Below, piece by piece: positions 25,886 through 34,520 of a stretch of DNA of 64,000 nt; the stretch's first letter is position 1, and the number at the start of each line of letters is the position of its first letter. Origin of the DNA: Domibacillus epiphyticus (GTDB lineage Bacteria > Bacillota > Bacilli > Bacillales > Domibacillaceae); the NCBI RefSeq assembly GCF_001975785.1, contig NZ_MSFI01000005.1, forward strand, positions 1-64,000, read 5' to 3'. The notes under the pieces were generated by a model. The model searched no databases and was not told the DNA's origin. It saw only the letters and a program-made list of their open reading frames with translations. The position numbers were made by a program, and so were the translations under genes.

Positions 25886-26916
25886 AGCAACTCCTTATTG
25901 ATCGTTATTTTTTTGCACGACTGCCGTTCAACAATCGATGTAGGGACGAGAATGTTACGCTTCATCATATCCGGGTTTTCGAGCAAATCGATTAATGTTT
26001 TTGCCGCTTCATAGCCGAGCTGGAACGGTTGAATGTCGACTGTTGTAAGCGGTGGGCTCGAAAGCTCTGAAATGAGTGAATCCATAAAAGACGTTAAAGA
26101 AATATCATCCGGAACACGAAGGCCTTTTGCATAAAGTGATGATAAAATACTCATGCTCATTAATTCATCTGTCGTGATAATTGCTGTTGGACGATTCTCC
26201 ATTTTCAAAAGTGCCTCTACCACTTCTTCGCCGCTTTCTTTCGTAATCATTGCCTGGAATATCGTTTTTTCTTGAATGCCAGCCATCGTTAACGCTTCTG
26301 TATAACCCTGCTGACGGTCTTTATGAACTTCAAACGCTGGATCGCCTCCTACATACGCGATACGCCTGTGACCAATTGACAGTAAATACTCCGTCACATT
26401 ACGCGCAGCTTTCACGTTGTCATTATCGACATACATAATTTGATTTATGTGTGTCGTCGGTTTTCCGATCATGACAAAGGGAAAGTCCTGCTTCAATAAA
26501 TGCTGCAAAACCGGATCGTCATCTCTCGAATACAACATAATAATTCCGTCTACATTTTTCCCCTGAACCATCTTGACAACATCGCCATAAATTTCTTCAT
26601 TTGTTTCACCAGTTGACAGGGAAATACTGTAATTCCGTTCATGAAGAAGATCGCTCATTCCTTTTAAGGCAGCCGGGAAAAATGGATCATAGACAGAATG
26701 TTTCGAAGATTCCTTCATGACAATCCCGATCGTCTGTGAAGACTTTTTCACTAGATTGCGCGCTAGCAAGTTCGGATGGTAACCGAGCTCCTCCATTACT
26801 TTGCGTACTTTGTCTTTCGTTTCCTGCGTAATTTTTGGATGGTCTGCAATCACACGGGAGACAGTAGACGGCGCAACCTGTGCCTTTTTTGCCACATCTT
26901 TTATTGTTACTGCCAC
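25882..26916 (-). CDS. LacI family transcriptional regulator
   Basis: A 344-residue LacI/GalR repressor. The N-terminal HTH and hinge are [21 protein letters not shown] (residues 3-23) and [15 protein letters not shown]. The periplasmic-binding-like ligand domain follows, with [10 protein letters not shown] and [10 protein letters not shown]. It is encoded within the operon between the permease and ThuA genes, so it most likely senses the transported sugar and controls the promoter near 30.06 kb, where CGTTTGCG-containing sites are found. Confidence 0.92.
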   Translation of the reverse strand: MAVTIKDVAKKAQVAPSTVSRVIADHPKITQETKDKVRKVMEELGYHPNLLARNLVKKSSQTIGIVMKESSKHSVYDPFFPAALKGMSDLLHERNYSISLSTGETNEEIYGDVVKMVQGKNVDGIIMLYSRDDDPVLQHLLKQDFPFVMIGKPTTHINQIMYVDNDNVKAARNVTEYLLSIGHRRIAYVGGDPAFEVHKDRQQGYTEALTMAGIQEKTIFQAMITKESGEEVVEALLKMENRPTAIITTDELMSMSILSSLYAKGLRVPDDISLTSFMDSLISELSSPPLTTVDIQPFQLGYEAAKTLIDLLENPDMMKRNILVPTSIVERQSCKKITINKELL

Positions 26917-26939
26917 CCCTTGTCCCCTCTTTCTTTGTT

Positions 26940-27758
26940 TTATTTTACTGCGCCCTCAGAAACCCCTTTAATAATGTGTTTTTGGGCAACGAAATAGGCA
27001 ATGATCACTGGAATAATTGAAATCGTTAACCCAGCCAGTGCAAGATGCCATTGCTTCGTATATTGACCGAAGAAATTGAACAATTTTAATGGAATCGTTT
27101 CTGTTCCATCTCCGCCGATCACAAGTGACGGTAAAAGGAAATCATTCCAGATCCAGATCACGTTTAAAATCCCAACCGTAACGGAAATAGGTTTCAACAG
27201 CGGGAAAATGATATACCAAAATACTTGAAATTTATTGCACCCATCAATCGTCGCCGCTTCATCAAGAGATTTCGAAATCCCTTTTAAAGCACCATGATAA
27301 AGAAAAATGGATAGACTGCACCCGAAGCCGAGATACATGAAAATAAGGCCATAAAAGTTGAGCATGTCTGCTTTTCCGAAAAGCGAGACAAGCGGAATCA
27401 TAACAGATTGGAACGGAATAAGCATCGCCGCAACAAATATGAAAAAAATAAATCCGCTTATTTTGCTTCCGTTCCGAGACAAGGCGTAAGCCGCAAGCGC
27501 AGAGAGAAAGAGTATCACCGCGACACTGAGAATCGTTACAAGCACCGAGTTAAAAAACGTTTGCACAAAGCTCAACTCTTCAAATGCCTGAATGAAGTTT
27601 TCAAATGTAAACTCCTCAGGAGGCTTTACCGTATTGGTGAAAATTTCTCGTTTTGTTTTAATTGCATTGACGATCATTAAGTAAAAGGGAGAGATCCATA
27701 AAAGCGCCAGTAAAATCCCGATGATTTCGAATATATATCTCTTTCTTGTCTTTTGCAT
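26940..27758 (-). CDS. Sugar ABC transporter permease (MalG type)
   Basis: A 272-residue inner-membrane permease with six predicted helices. The EAA loop DEAATIDGCNKFQVFWYIIFPLLKP docks on the ATPase. Its family is CUT1 MalG. The start codon overlaps the stop of the partner permease (TAATG), giving coupled translation and equal stoichiometry. Confidence 0.9.
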   Translation of the reverse strand: MQKTRKRYIFEIIGILLALLWISPFYLMIVNAIKTKREIFTNTVKPPEEFTFENFIQAFEELSFVQTFFNSVLVTILSVAVILFLSALAAYALSRNGSKISGFIFFIFVAAMLIPFQSVMIPLVSLFGKADMLNFYGLIFMYLGFGCSLSIFLYHGALKGISKSLDEAATIDGCNKFQVFWYIIFPLLKPISVTVGILNVIWIWNDFLLPSLVIGGDGTETIPLKLFNFFGQYTKQWHLALAGLTISIIPVIIAYFVAQKHIIKGVSEGAVK

Positions 27759-28618
27759 TACATCTCAACCTCCCTTTTCTTATTAATATAAACCTGGGTC
27801 AATGAAATAATGGCAACAATCATAAAGAAAATAACCGCCTTAGCTTGCGCGGACGCCATTTGATTCATTTTAAATGCCGTATCAACAATGTCCATGGAAA
27901 CCATTGTTGTCGAATTAAAGGGGCCTCCATTGGTCAGAGACAAGTTTTGATCGTATATTTTAAACGCATTGGACAGTGTCAAGAACAAGCTAACCGTAAA
28001 TGCAGGTGCAACAAGCGGGAATGTGATATTCCGAAAACGCTGGATGGCATTCGCTCCGTCAATTTCAGCCGCTTCCAGTAAATCTTTTGGCACATTTTCA
28101 AGGTAGGCGATGTAGATGATCATAATGTAGCCGGCCATTTGCCATGACATTAAGATAACCATCCCCCAAAAACCAGTCTGAGTGTCAGACAGCCATCCTT
28201 GCAGCCACCCGATTCCTGTCATGCGACCGACTGCATCGAATACTTTTGTAAAAACGAACTGCCAAATAAAACCTAGAATCAAGCCGCCGATCAAGTTCGG
28301 CATAAAGAAAATCGTCCGGAGAATATTTTTTGATTTAATATAGGATGTGACAAGCATCGCAAGCCCTAGGCCCATTACATTGATGACAATAACGGAAACG
28401 ATCGAAAACTTAAATGTAAACCAGAGTGAATAAAGGAAATCCTGGTCACTCAATATGTTTATATAGTTTCTCATTCCGATAAATTCAGTCTGATTGACTC
28501 CATCCCAGTCTGTAAAGGAGTAATAAAAGCCGTAAAGCAGCGGAATCAAAACGACGAGACCAAGTCCGATCATGGCAGGAGAAAGAAAGAGCCAGAACGA
28601 AAAATCCTTGCTTTTCAT
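27758..28618 (-). CDS. Sugar ABC transporter permease (MalF type)
   Basis: A 286-residue permease with six predicted helices and the EAA motif DLLEAAEIDGANAIQRFRNITFPLVAP. It is the MalF-type partner of the following gene; together they form the channel served by the MsmX-type ATPase. It lies downstream of the binding-protein gene, separated by a hairpin that probably lowers its expression relative to the binding protein. Confidence 0.9.
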   Translation of the reverse strand: MKSKDFSFWLFLSPAMIGLGLVVLIPLLYGFYYSFTDWDGVNQTEFIGMRNYINILSDQDFLYSLWFTFKFSIVSVIVINVMGLGLAMLVTSYIKSKNILRTIFFMPNLIGGLILGFIWQFVFTKVFDAVGRMTGIGWLQGWLSDTQTGFWGMVILMSWQMAGYIMIIYIAYLENVPKDLLEAAEIDGANAIQRFRNITFPLVAPAFTVSLFLTLSNAFKIYDQNLSLTNGGPFNSTTMVSMDIVDTAFKMNQMASAQAKAVIFFMIVAIISLTQVYINKKREVEM

Positions 28619-28658
28619 GATGTCTTCCCTCTTTTCTGTCTAAATTGAGTAAAGAAAA

Positions 28659-28687
28659 AGACAACAGCACTAGCAAGCCTGTTATCT
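28659..28687 (-). terminator. Partial terminator between binding-protein and permease genes
   Basis: On the minus strand AGATAACAG pairs with CTGTTGTCT (one G-U) around an 11-base loop, followed by TTTTCTTT. It lies just after the binding-protein stop. Such leaky terminators commonly keep binding protein in excess over permease. Confidence 0.65.
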
Positions 28688-28705
28688 TCTACATTTTCAA
28701 AAGAC

Positions 28706-29995
28706 CTAATTTCTCGCCTTTGCCCACTCGTCCTGTGCTGTTTTTATTGTTTCTTCCCACGTTGCTTCACCAACAAGATATTTCTGAATATTGGCGCCGA
28801 GTACGTTTTCACCCCAGCCAATCGGATAACTTGGGAATACCCATGCAGTCGTGTCCCCTTCCTCAGAATACTTGTAAATTTCTTTTGAAAGTGGATCGGA
28901 AATTTTTTCTGTGTCATAGCCTTCATATGCCGGAATAAATTTGAACTGTGTTAAAACAGCTTCCTTTCCAGTGTCAGATATATACATCCAGTCTAAAAAA
29001 TCAGCAGCAGCCTGTTGTACTTGTTCATCTGCTTTTTTATTTACAGACCAGTAATTTGGCACACCGACTGGCATTTTCATTTCATCATTCAATGGGATTG
29101 GCATGATGCCAATGCCGGACTCTGCAAGTTCTGGATCCATCTGTTCAACGGTTGGATAAATCCAGTTCCCCTGCTGAATCATGGCCACCCGGCCGGTTGA
29201 AAACAATTCTTCTACCTGCTGTGAATAATCAAGGCTGACAACCGGCTGAACAGAGTATTTATTCTGAAGGTCGAGATATTCTTTAAAGGCATCACCGTTT
29301 GTGAACGGCACTTCTTTTGCTTCAAAAGCCGTTAACACATCATTTTTGAAATCAGATGCGAGAAAAGCAGATGCTGCATGATTTCCAGTTACCCACTTTT
29401 CTTTCGCCGGCAGAGCGAAAGCGGCATCAATTTTCAACTCTTCTTTTTTGCTGTCAATTGTTTTCACCGCTTTTGTTAAATCTTCCATCGATTTAATGGA
29501 TGCAGGGTCAACCCCCGCTTTTTCAAAGATTTCTTTATTGTATATAAGGCCATATCCTTCCTGGTTGAATGGAAGACCGAGAACTTCTCCTTCCTGCTCC
29601 ACGCCAGATAACGTTCCTTCAAGGGCTTGTCCAGCCGCTTTAGTATCTTTCAGGTCAGCTAAACGATCTCTATATTGCTCAATATCAACGGCGCCATAGA
29701 TATTAAATATATCCGGCTCTTCTCCAGAAGCAAATTTCGCTTTCAAAGCAGCCATGTAATCATTTCCGCCGCCGAGTGTTTGGACGTTTATCTTAACGCC
29801 CGGGTTTTCTTCTTCATAATCGGTAGCAAGTTCTTCAAACTGTTCTTTAAATTCCACTTTATATTGGAAAATGTCTACCGTAATTTGATCGCCGCCTCCG
29901 CCTGAAGAGCCGCTTTCCGTTTTTTCGCCGGTTGAACAGCCTGCAAGTCCGAGGAATAATGCTGATGAAAGTAAAAGTGATTTTTTCTTGAACAC
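28706..29995 (-). CDS. Sugar ABC transporter substrate-binding lipoprotein
   Basis: A 429-residue CUT1-type binding protein. The lipoprotein signal ends LFLGLAGC, so the mature protein is anchored at Cys20 on the outer face of the membrane. A Gly/Ser-rich linker follows, then the bilobal domain (solute-binding family 1) with VKINVQTLGGGNDYMAALKA and the EEPDIFNIYG segment. It opens the operon behind a sigma-A promoter with a cre site. Which sugar is bound cannot be told; the neighbours suggest a disaccharide such as trehalose or sucrose, or another glucoside. Confidence 0.92.
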   Translation of the reverse strand: MFKKKSLLLSSALFLGLAGCSTGEKTESGSSGGGGDQITVDIFQYKVEFKEQFEELATDYEEENPGVKINVQTLGGGNDYMAALKAKFASGEEPDIFNIYGAVDIEQYRDRLADLKDTKAAGQALEGTLSGVEQEGEVLGLPFNQEGYGLIYNKEIFEKAGVDPASIKSMEDLTKAVKTIDSKKEELKIDAAFALPAKEKWVTGNHAASAFLASDFKNDVLTAFEAKEVPFTNGDAFKEYLDLQNKYSVQPVVSLDYSQQVEELFSTGRVAMIQQGNWIYPTVEQMDPELAESGIGIMPIPLNDEMKMPVGVPNYWSVNKKADEQVQQAAADFLDWMYISDTGKEAVLTQFKFIPAYEGYDTEKISDPLSKEIYKYSEEGDTTAWVFPSYPIGWGENVLGANIQKYLVGEATWEETIKTAQDEWAKARN

Positions 29996-30034
29996 GCCAT
30001 CTACTCCTTTTCATTTGTTTTTCGATCAAATTTA

Positions 30035-30048
30035 AGTAACCGCTTTCA
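30035..30048. promoter_or_regulatory. CcpA cre site of the sugar operon
   Basis: On the minus strand TGAAAGCGGTTACT fits the cre consensus TGWAARCGYTWNCW with one mismatch. It lies just downstream of the promoter, a roadblock position, so glucose repression by CcpA is likely. Confidence 0.75.
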
Positions 30049-30060
30049 ATTTATGACCAT

Positions 30061-30090
30061 ACTATATCATCCTCGTTATGAAAACGTCAA
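30061..30090 (-). promoter_or_regulatory. Sigma-A promoter of the sugar operon
   Basis: TTGACG (-35, 30085-30090) and TATAGT (-10, 30061-30066) on the minus strand with an 18-base spacer, upstream of the binding-protein gene and directly before the cre site. A CGTTTGCG motif (30106-30113) just upstream may bind the LacI regulator. Confidence 0.75.
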
Positions 30091-30189
30091 CATTTTTAAA
30101 GAAATCGTTTGCGCATTTTTAAAAGGTCTTTATCTTGTGTAAAACAGGACTATTGATCCGGATTATACGCGATTTTTTGCCTAGTTTTA

Positions 30190-30203
30190 CGCAAACGCTT
30201 GCA
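30190..30203. promoter_or_regulatory. LacI-type operator candidate
   Basis: CGCAAACGCTTGCA, read TGCAAGCGTTTGCG on the other strand, is a near-palindrome with the central CG typical of LacI-family operators. Its CGTTTGCG half recurs inverted at 30106-30113. Both lie between the sugar operon and the divergent VOC gene. Confidence 0.55.
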
Positions 30204-30231
30204 CAGTTTCTGCAAATGATCCGGCTGAAAA

Positions 30232-30260
30232 TTGACGAGAAAAAAGAGGTCGATTATAGT
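30232..30260 (+). promoter_or_regulatory. Sigma-A promoter of the PhnB-like gene
   Basis: TTGACG (30232-30237) and TATAGT (30255-30260) with a 17-base spacer, 30 bases upstream of the gene's start codon. Confidence 0.75.
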
Positions 30261-30289
30261 GAGTGTACTAACCGAAAGGAGTGGGTTTA

Positions 30290-30700
30290 TTGAAAGGTCA
30301 AGTAACGCCCTATTTAACCTTTGACGGCAATGCGCAGGAGGCAATTGACTTCTATGCGAAAGTGTTCGGAGCGGAAATTCAAGGGGTACAAAAATTTGGA
30401 GAAGCCGATTTTCCAACACCTCCGGAAGCAGCAGACCGCATTATGCACTCACGCTTCAGAAAAGGCGATTTTTTGATCATGGTATCGGATGCATTTTTAG
30501 GACATCCTGTAAATGCCGGAAACAACGTCTCTCTTGCAGTTACATGTGAAAGTGCAGACGAAATTCAATCAGTGTATGACGAATTGAAAGTAGACGGCAC
30601 GGTACATATGGAACTGCAGGATACATTCTGGAATTCTAAATTTGCGAAAGTACAGGATAAATTCGGAGTCATTTGGGATCTCGATTTTCCGAAAGGATAA
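30290..30700 (+). CDS. PhnB/YjdN-like VOC family protein
   Basis: A 136-residue single-module vicinal-oxygen-chelate protein of the PhnB group (VTPYLTFDGNAQEAIDFYAKVFGAE at the start, FGVIWDLDFPK at the end). The group is widespread, but most members have no proven reaction and several lack metal ligands. The TTG at 30290 is chosen because AAGGAG lies 8 bases before it; the GTG at 30281 overlaps that site. It has its own promoter, divergent from the sugar operon, and a weak CCGGC/GCCGG hairpin with a T run follows the stop. Confidence 0.8.
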   Translation: MKGQVTPYLTFDGNAQEAIDFYAKVFGAEIQGVQKFGEADFPTPPEAADRIMHSRFRKGDFLIMVSDAFLGHPVNAGNNVSLAVTCESADEIQSVYDELKVDGTVHMELQDTFWNSKFAKVQDKFGVIWDLDFPKG

Positions 30701-30739
30701 AACAGAACGCCGGCTGCCTATGCGCCGGTTGTTTTTAGT

Positions 30740-31040
30740 GCGATTATTCTTGATGTATTTTAACACCACTTCAATGACACGTCATTTCTATACGTGTCTT
30801 CCCCCTAACAGATTTTTACCTCTCAAGAGGACGGAAGTTCTTTCTACGCTTATTAAGGATAAATAACGTAAGCATCCATTAAAAGACACTTCTTTAGTCC
30901 TTCATTTTTTTAATGATTTCCCATATATGTGAAATAAAACCGAAACTATTTTATATAGTGTTCGTTTAAACATGCTGTTGTAGTATAATATACATAACGA
31001 AAACAGACCTTTTTTACTATTTTTTGTTGAGGGGATTGGA
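30740..31040. other. Intergenic region before the GGDEF gene
   Basis: No gene seen. A TATAAT at 30984-30989 is a plausible -10 for the GGDEF gene, without a good -35. The remainder is AT-rich and featureless. Confidence 0.4.
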
Positions 31041-31045
31041 TATAC

Positions 31046-32650
31046 ATGGCTCGAAACGATAACCGCGTATTGCTTTCAAAGCGTATGGAAGACGAGTTTT
31101 CCAGCTGGTTCGAACAGAAGCATATAACGGAACAAGAGCTGTATCGTTTTTTACATACAATGAAAGATACATCCAGCTCAATCGGGATGGCTGACATGGC
31201 TGAATTTTGCGCTTCGCAGCTTGAAACACTTTCTGACAGTAGTGAAACTATCATTCCCGTCAGGTCATTAAAAAAATTCATTTACCTTATGCGGAACTTT
31301 TTTCCGAAAGATATTGAAGCAAAAACAATTGAAAAAGATGCGGCCTTGGCGATTGAGGAGGGAAGTTCTTTTATTCTGATTATTGACGATGACGTAGAAT
31401 TCGCTTCATTTATAAAAGAAACACTTGAAGAAAACGGCGTCCAGGTCGTCATTGCATTAAACGGCAAAAGAGGATTAGAACTGTTTTATACACTACAGCC
31501 GAATATGGTCATTGTTGATATTAACCTGCCAGATATGAATGGATTTGATATTTTGGCGCAAATTAGCGATCTTGCCCGTACAAGGTATGTTCCTATTGCT
31601 TTTGTCAGTCTGGACAGCAGCAAAGAAAATCAAATACGTGCGTTTGAAATGGGCGCCATGGATTTTATCGCCAAACCAATTGATGCAGCCATTTTTATTC
31701 CATATATCTTAAATCGTCTTCAGCATAAGAAAACAATATGGCAGTCAGCGTCAACAGATGAATTGACCGGCGCAGGAAATCGGCGCCAATTCAATGATGC
31801 CTTCTCTCAACTATCATCCGTTTCAGAACGAACACGGCGCACATTTACACTTGTTATTCTTGACCTCGATTATTTTAAAAAAGTGAACGATAGATACGGT
31901 CACCCCGTTGGTGACGAAGTACTTCGATCATTCAGTCAGCTTGTTATTAATACCAAACGGGATACAGATTACTTTTTCCGGTACGGTGGAGAAGAATTTG
32001 CTTTGCTATTACCGGATACACCGCCTGATAGAGCAGTGATCTTAATTGAGCACATTCGTCAAAAGCTGTCTAAAATCATGTTTACATTCCCTTCTTTTGA
32101 ACCGTTTTATGTGACTTTTTCAGCAGGTGTTTCAGAATTCTTTGTCAACCAGGAAACCACACTGAGCGAAGCGGATCAGGCGTTATACCAAGCCAAGCGA
32201 AATGGACGCAATCAAACGGTAATCTATCAGCCGGACAGCGGCAATGTAAAACGCCATTTAAATGTGGTGATCATTGATGATGATGTACTTACACGAAAAA
32301 TGCTGTCCGATCAATTTTCAAGCTGGAAACCGAATGAAATGGATATCTTTGTTCGCGAATACCCGGACGGAATGACGTTTTTAGAATCTGACTGGTATGA
32401 GCCTAATGAAAACTATATGATTTTGCTTGATGGCATTATGCCAAAAATGGATGGGATTGAGGTACTGATGCATTTGCGTAAGCGTTATCCTGATGATAAT
32501 ATCGTCGTTTCTATGCTGACAGCGAGAACAAATGAATCCGATATCATATGGGCGCTTAAAAGCGGTGCAGATGATTACATCGTAAAGCCATTCCATCCCC
32601 AGGAAGTTTTTGCACGTGTACAGCGTCTAACGAAGAGATTGTTTAAATGA
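31046..32650 (+). CDS. Hpt-REC-GGDEF-REC diguanylate cyclase
   Basis: A 534-residue soluble signalling protein. Residues 1-90 are helical with FLHTMKDTSSSIGM, an Hpt-like phosphotransfer motif (His37). Residues 107-225 form a receiver with Asp158 in VDINLPDMNG. Residues 236-395 form a GGDEF domain with an intact RYGGEEF active site (314-318) and an RxxD inhibitory site (RDTD, 305-308). Residues 405-534 form a second receiver with Asp462 in LLDGIMPKMDG. It should make cyclic di-GMP under phosphorelay and product control. No kinase is adjacent. The start is supported by GAGGGG-type sequence upstream. Confidence 0.88.
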   Translation: MARNDNRVLLSKRMEDEFSSWFEQKHITEQELYRFLHTMKDTSSSIGMADMAEFCASQLETLSDSSETIIPVRSLKKFIYLMRNFFPKDIEAKTIEKDAALAIEEGSSFILIIDDDVEFASFIKETLEENGVQVVIALNGKRGLELFYTLQPNMVIVDINLPDMNGFDILAQISDLARTRYVPIAFVSLDSSKENQIRAFEMGAMDFIAKPIDAAIFIPYILNRLQHKKTIWQSASTDELTGAGNRRQFNDAFSQLSSVSERTRRTFTLVILDLDYFKKVNDRYGHPVGDEVLRSFSQLVINTKRDTDYFFRYGGEEFALLLPDTPPDRAVILIEHIRQKLSKIMFTFPSFEPFYVTFSAGVSEFFVNQETTLSEADQALYQAKRNGRNQTVIYQPDSGNVKRHLNVVIIDDDVLTRKMLSDQFSSWKPNEMDIFVREYPDGMTFLESDWYEPNENYMILLDGIMPKMDGIEVLMHLRKRYPDDNIVVSMLTARTNESDIIWALKSGADDYIVKPFHPQEVFARVQRLTKRLFK

Positions 32651-32766
32651 ATGTATCCTCTTTGAAAAATAGCAGCCCTTCTACGGTGTAAACGGGTCAT
32701 TAGTTCCCTTGAATCATTTCATATCATCAAAATATTATCATTCTAGCATTCGAAAGCGCAAAGCAA

Positions 32767-32792
32767 AACCCGCTCAGATAGAGGAGCGGGTT
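32767..32792 (-). terminator. Terminator overlapping the rodA stop
   Basis: Nine-base perfect arms AACCCGCTC and GAGCGGGTT with an 8-base loop; the TAA of rodA lies in the stem. The minus strand then reads TTTGCTTTG. Confidence 0.7.
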
Positions 32793-33963
32793 ACGAATTA
32801 TCCGTTGAAAACATATAGTGACGTTCGTTAAATGTAATGGAAAAAATGAGCGCCAGTGCGAGCATATTCCCCATAAGTGAACTGCCCCCATAGCTGATGA
32901 ATGGCAATGGGATACCGGTGATTGGCAGGAGCCCAATCGTCATACCGATATTCTGAAACGCATGAAATGTGATCATGGCAATGACGCCGGCACACATATA
33001 TGAATAATACGGAATTTTTGTCGTTAATGCTAGTTTCGTAATGTGGTAAATAAGCACGAAAAATAAGCTGACGACGATCGACGCACCGATAAATCCGTAC
33101 TCCTCACCTATTATACTGAAGATAAAATCGGTATGGCTTTCCGGCAAATACACTTCACGAAAGCCAAAACCTTTCCCCATCGTCTGGCCGGAACCAATGG
33201 CAAGCAGTGATCTTGTTAAATGGAAACCGGTTGAACTTTCATAATTGTACGGATCAAGCCAAGAATAAATACGTCCAAACTGGTACTGCTTCACGCCAAG
33301 GTATTTTTCAAGAATCGAAGGATGCCAGAGTACCATGTAAAAAATTAGTCCCCCAAGTCCCGCAGCACTGCCAAAGAGCGGGACTAAAATCCGCCATGTT
33401 ATTCCTGAAACGAAAATCATCCCGAGCAAAATTGAAATGAGCACAAGCGAGGTCCCGAGATCGGGCTGCTGCATAATAAGAAGAAGCGGTACTGCCGTCG
33501 TAGCTCCTAGCTTCACAAGCAGAATGAAATCACTTTGAATCGTCTTGATCGGGTTTTTTATATGGTGGTTTACCATAATACGTGATAACGTCAAGATCAG
33601 AAAAATTTTAAAAAACTCAGATGGCTGAATCTGGCCAATTCCCGGAAATCGATACCAACTTTTCGCTCCATTGATCGTCGGTGCGATAGATGAAGGCGCT
33701 ACAATTAAGAAAACGAGTAATAAGACTCCGATCCCATATAAATACCATGACATACCATGGTATTGATCCGAGTCAAAGCGAATAAATAACGTAATAATCC
33801 CAATACCAACCACATACCAGACAATTTGCCTAATGACAAAGTTCGTGCCGTACTGTCCTGTTGTTTGAGCGCTGTAAATCGCCGCACAGCTGACGACGAA
33901 CATCATAAGTAATATTAAAATCAACCCGTAATCAATGCGGCTTGACTGTTGATGAGAATTCAT
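32791..33963 (-). CDS. RodA/FtsW-type peptidoglycan glycosyltransferase
   Basis: A 390-residue SEDS-family membrane protein with about ten helices. It polymerises lipid II into glycan strands with a class B PBP. Conserved pieces are NGAKSWYRFPGIGQIQPSEFFK, QQPDLGTSLV, the LPESHTDFIFSIIGEEYGF loop with the catalytic-type aspartate region, and PLPFISYGGSS near the end. Length and residues fit RodA (cell elongation) better than FtsW or SpoVE, but this was judged by eye. Monocistronic. Confidence 0.85.
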   Translation of the reverse strand: MNSHQQSSRIDYGLILILLMMFVVSCAAIYSAQTTGQYGTNFVIRQIVWYVVGIGIITLFIRFDSDQYHGMSWYLYGIGVLLLVFLIVAPSSIAPTINGAKSWYRFPGIGQIQPSEFFKIFLILTLSRIMVNHHIKNPIKTIQSDFILLVKLGATTAVPLLLIMQQPDLGTSLVLISILLGMIFVSGITWRILVPLFGSAAGLGGLIFYMVLWHPSILEKYLGVKQYQFGRIYSWLDPYNYESSTGFHLTRSLLAIGSGQTMGKGFGFREVYLPESHTDFIFSIIGEEYGFIGASIVVSLFFVLIYHITKLALTTKIPYYSYMCAGVIAMITFHAFQNIGMTIGLLPITGIPLPFISYGGSSLMGNMLALALIFSITFNERHYMFSTDNS

Positions 33964-34118
33964 ATAAATTCCTCTTTCTTCAAGAAGTAGACCAACTATT
34001 ATTATAACGTTATTGTGTCATAGTACAACAGTCAAACGGTTTAAAAACAAAAATCTGCATAAAATTAATATCGGCATGCTACAATAAATATATTGTAAAA
34101 TAGAAAGGAAGTTTTTCA

Positions 34119-34439
34119 GTGGAAGCTATTACTACAAATAATCAATTTGAACAACTCATTGCCGGCAGCGAACCGGTCATAATTAAATTTTATGCCGGCT
34201 GGTGCCCGGACTGCACACGCATGGATATGTTTATTGATGACATTATTGCTGACTATGGACAATATAAATGGTTTGAAATGAACCGTGACGATTTCCCGGA
34301 AATAGCTGAGAAATACAGCGTGATGGGGATTCCGAGCTTATTATTGTTCCAGAATGGCGAAAAGCTCGCTCACCTTCACAGCGCCAATGCGAAATCACCG
34401 GAAGAAGTGCGTGACTACTTACAAAGTCTTCCTGTATAA
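34119..34439 (+). CDS. Thioredoxin-like protein (CPDC active site)
   Basis: A 106-residue thioredoxin-fold protein without signal peptide. The active site is WCPDC instead of the classical WCGPC, and the cis-proline is in MGIPSLLLF. It resembles B. subtilis YdbP. GTG at 34119 follows GAAAGGAAG. A disulfide reductase or thiol-stress role is expected; substrate unknown. Confidence 0.85.
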   Translation: MEAITTNNQFEQLIAGSEPVIIKFYAGWCPDCTRMDMFIDDIIADYGQYKWFEMNRDDFPEIAEKYSVMGIPSLLLFQNGEKLAHLHSANAKSPEEVRDYLQSLPV

Positions 34440-34442
34440 AAC

Positions 34443-34478
34443 AAACAAGCCGGACGCAAAAGCAGTCCGGCTTGTTTT
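34443..34478 (+). terminator. Terminator of the thioredoxin-like gene
   Basis: Perfect arms AAACAAGCCGGAC and GTCCGGCTTGTTT with a 9-base loop and a T tail, just after the stop codon. Confidence 0.9.
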
Positions 34479-34520
34479 CTAAATCCGGTACAACCTAACA
34501 GGATTTTCATTTATACAGCA

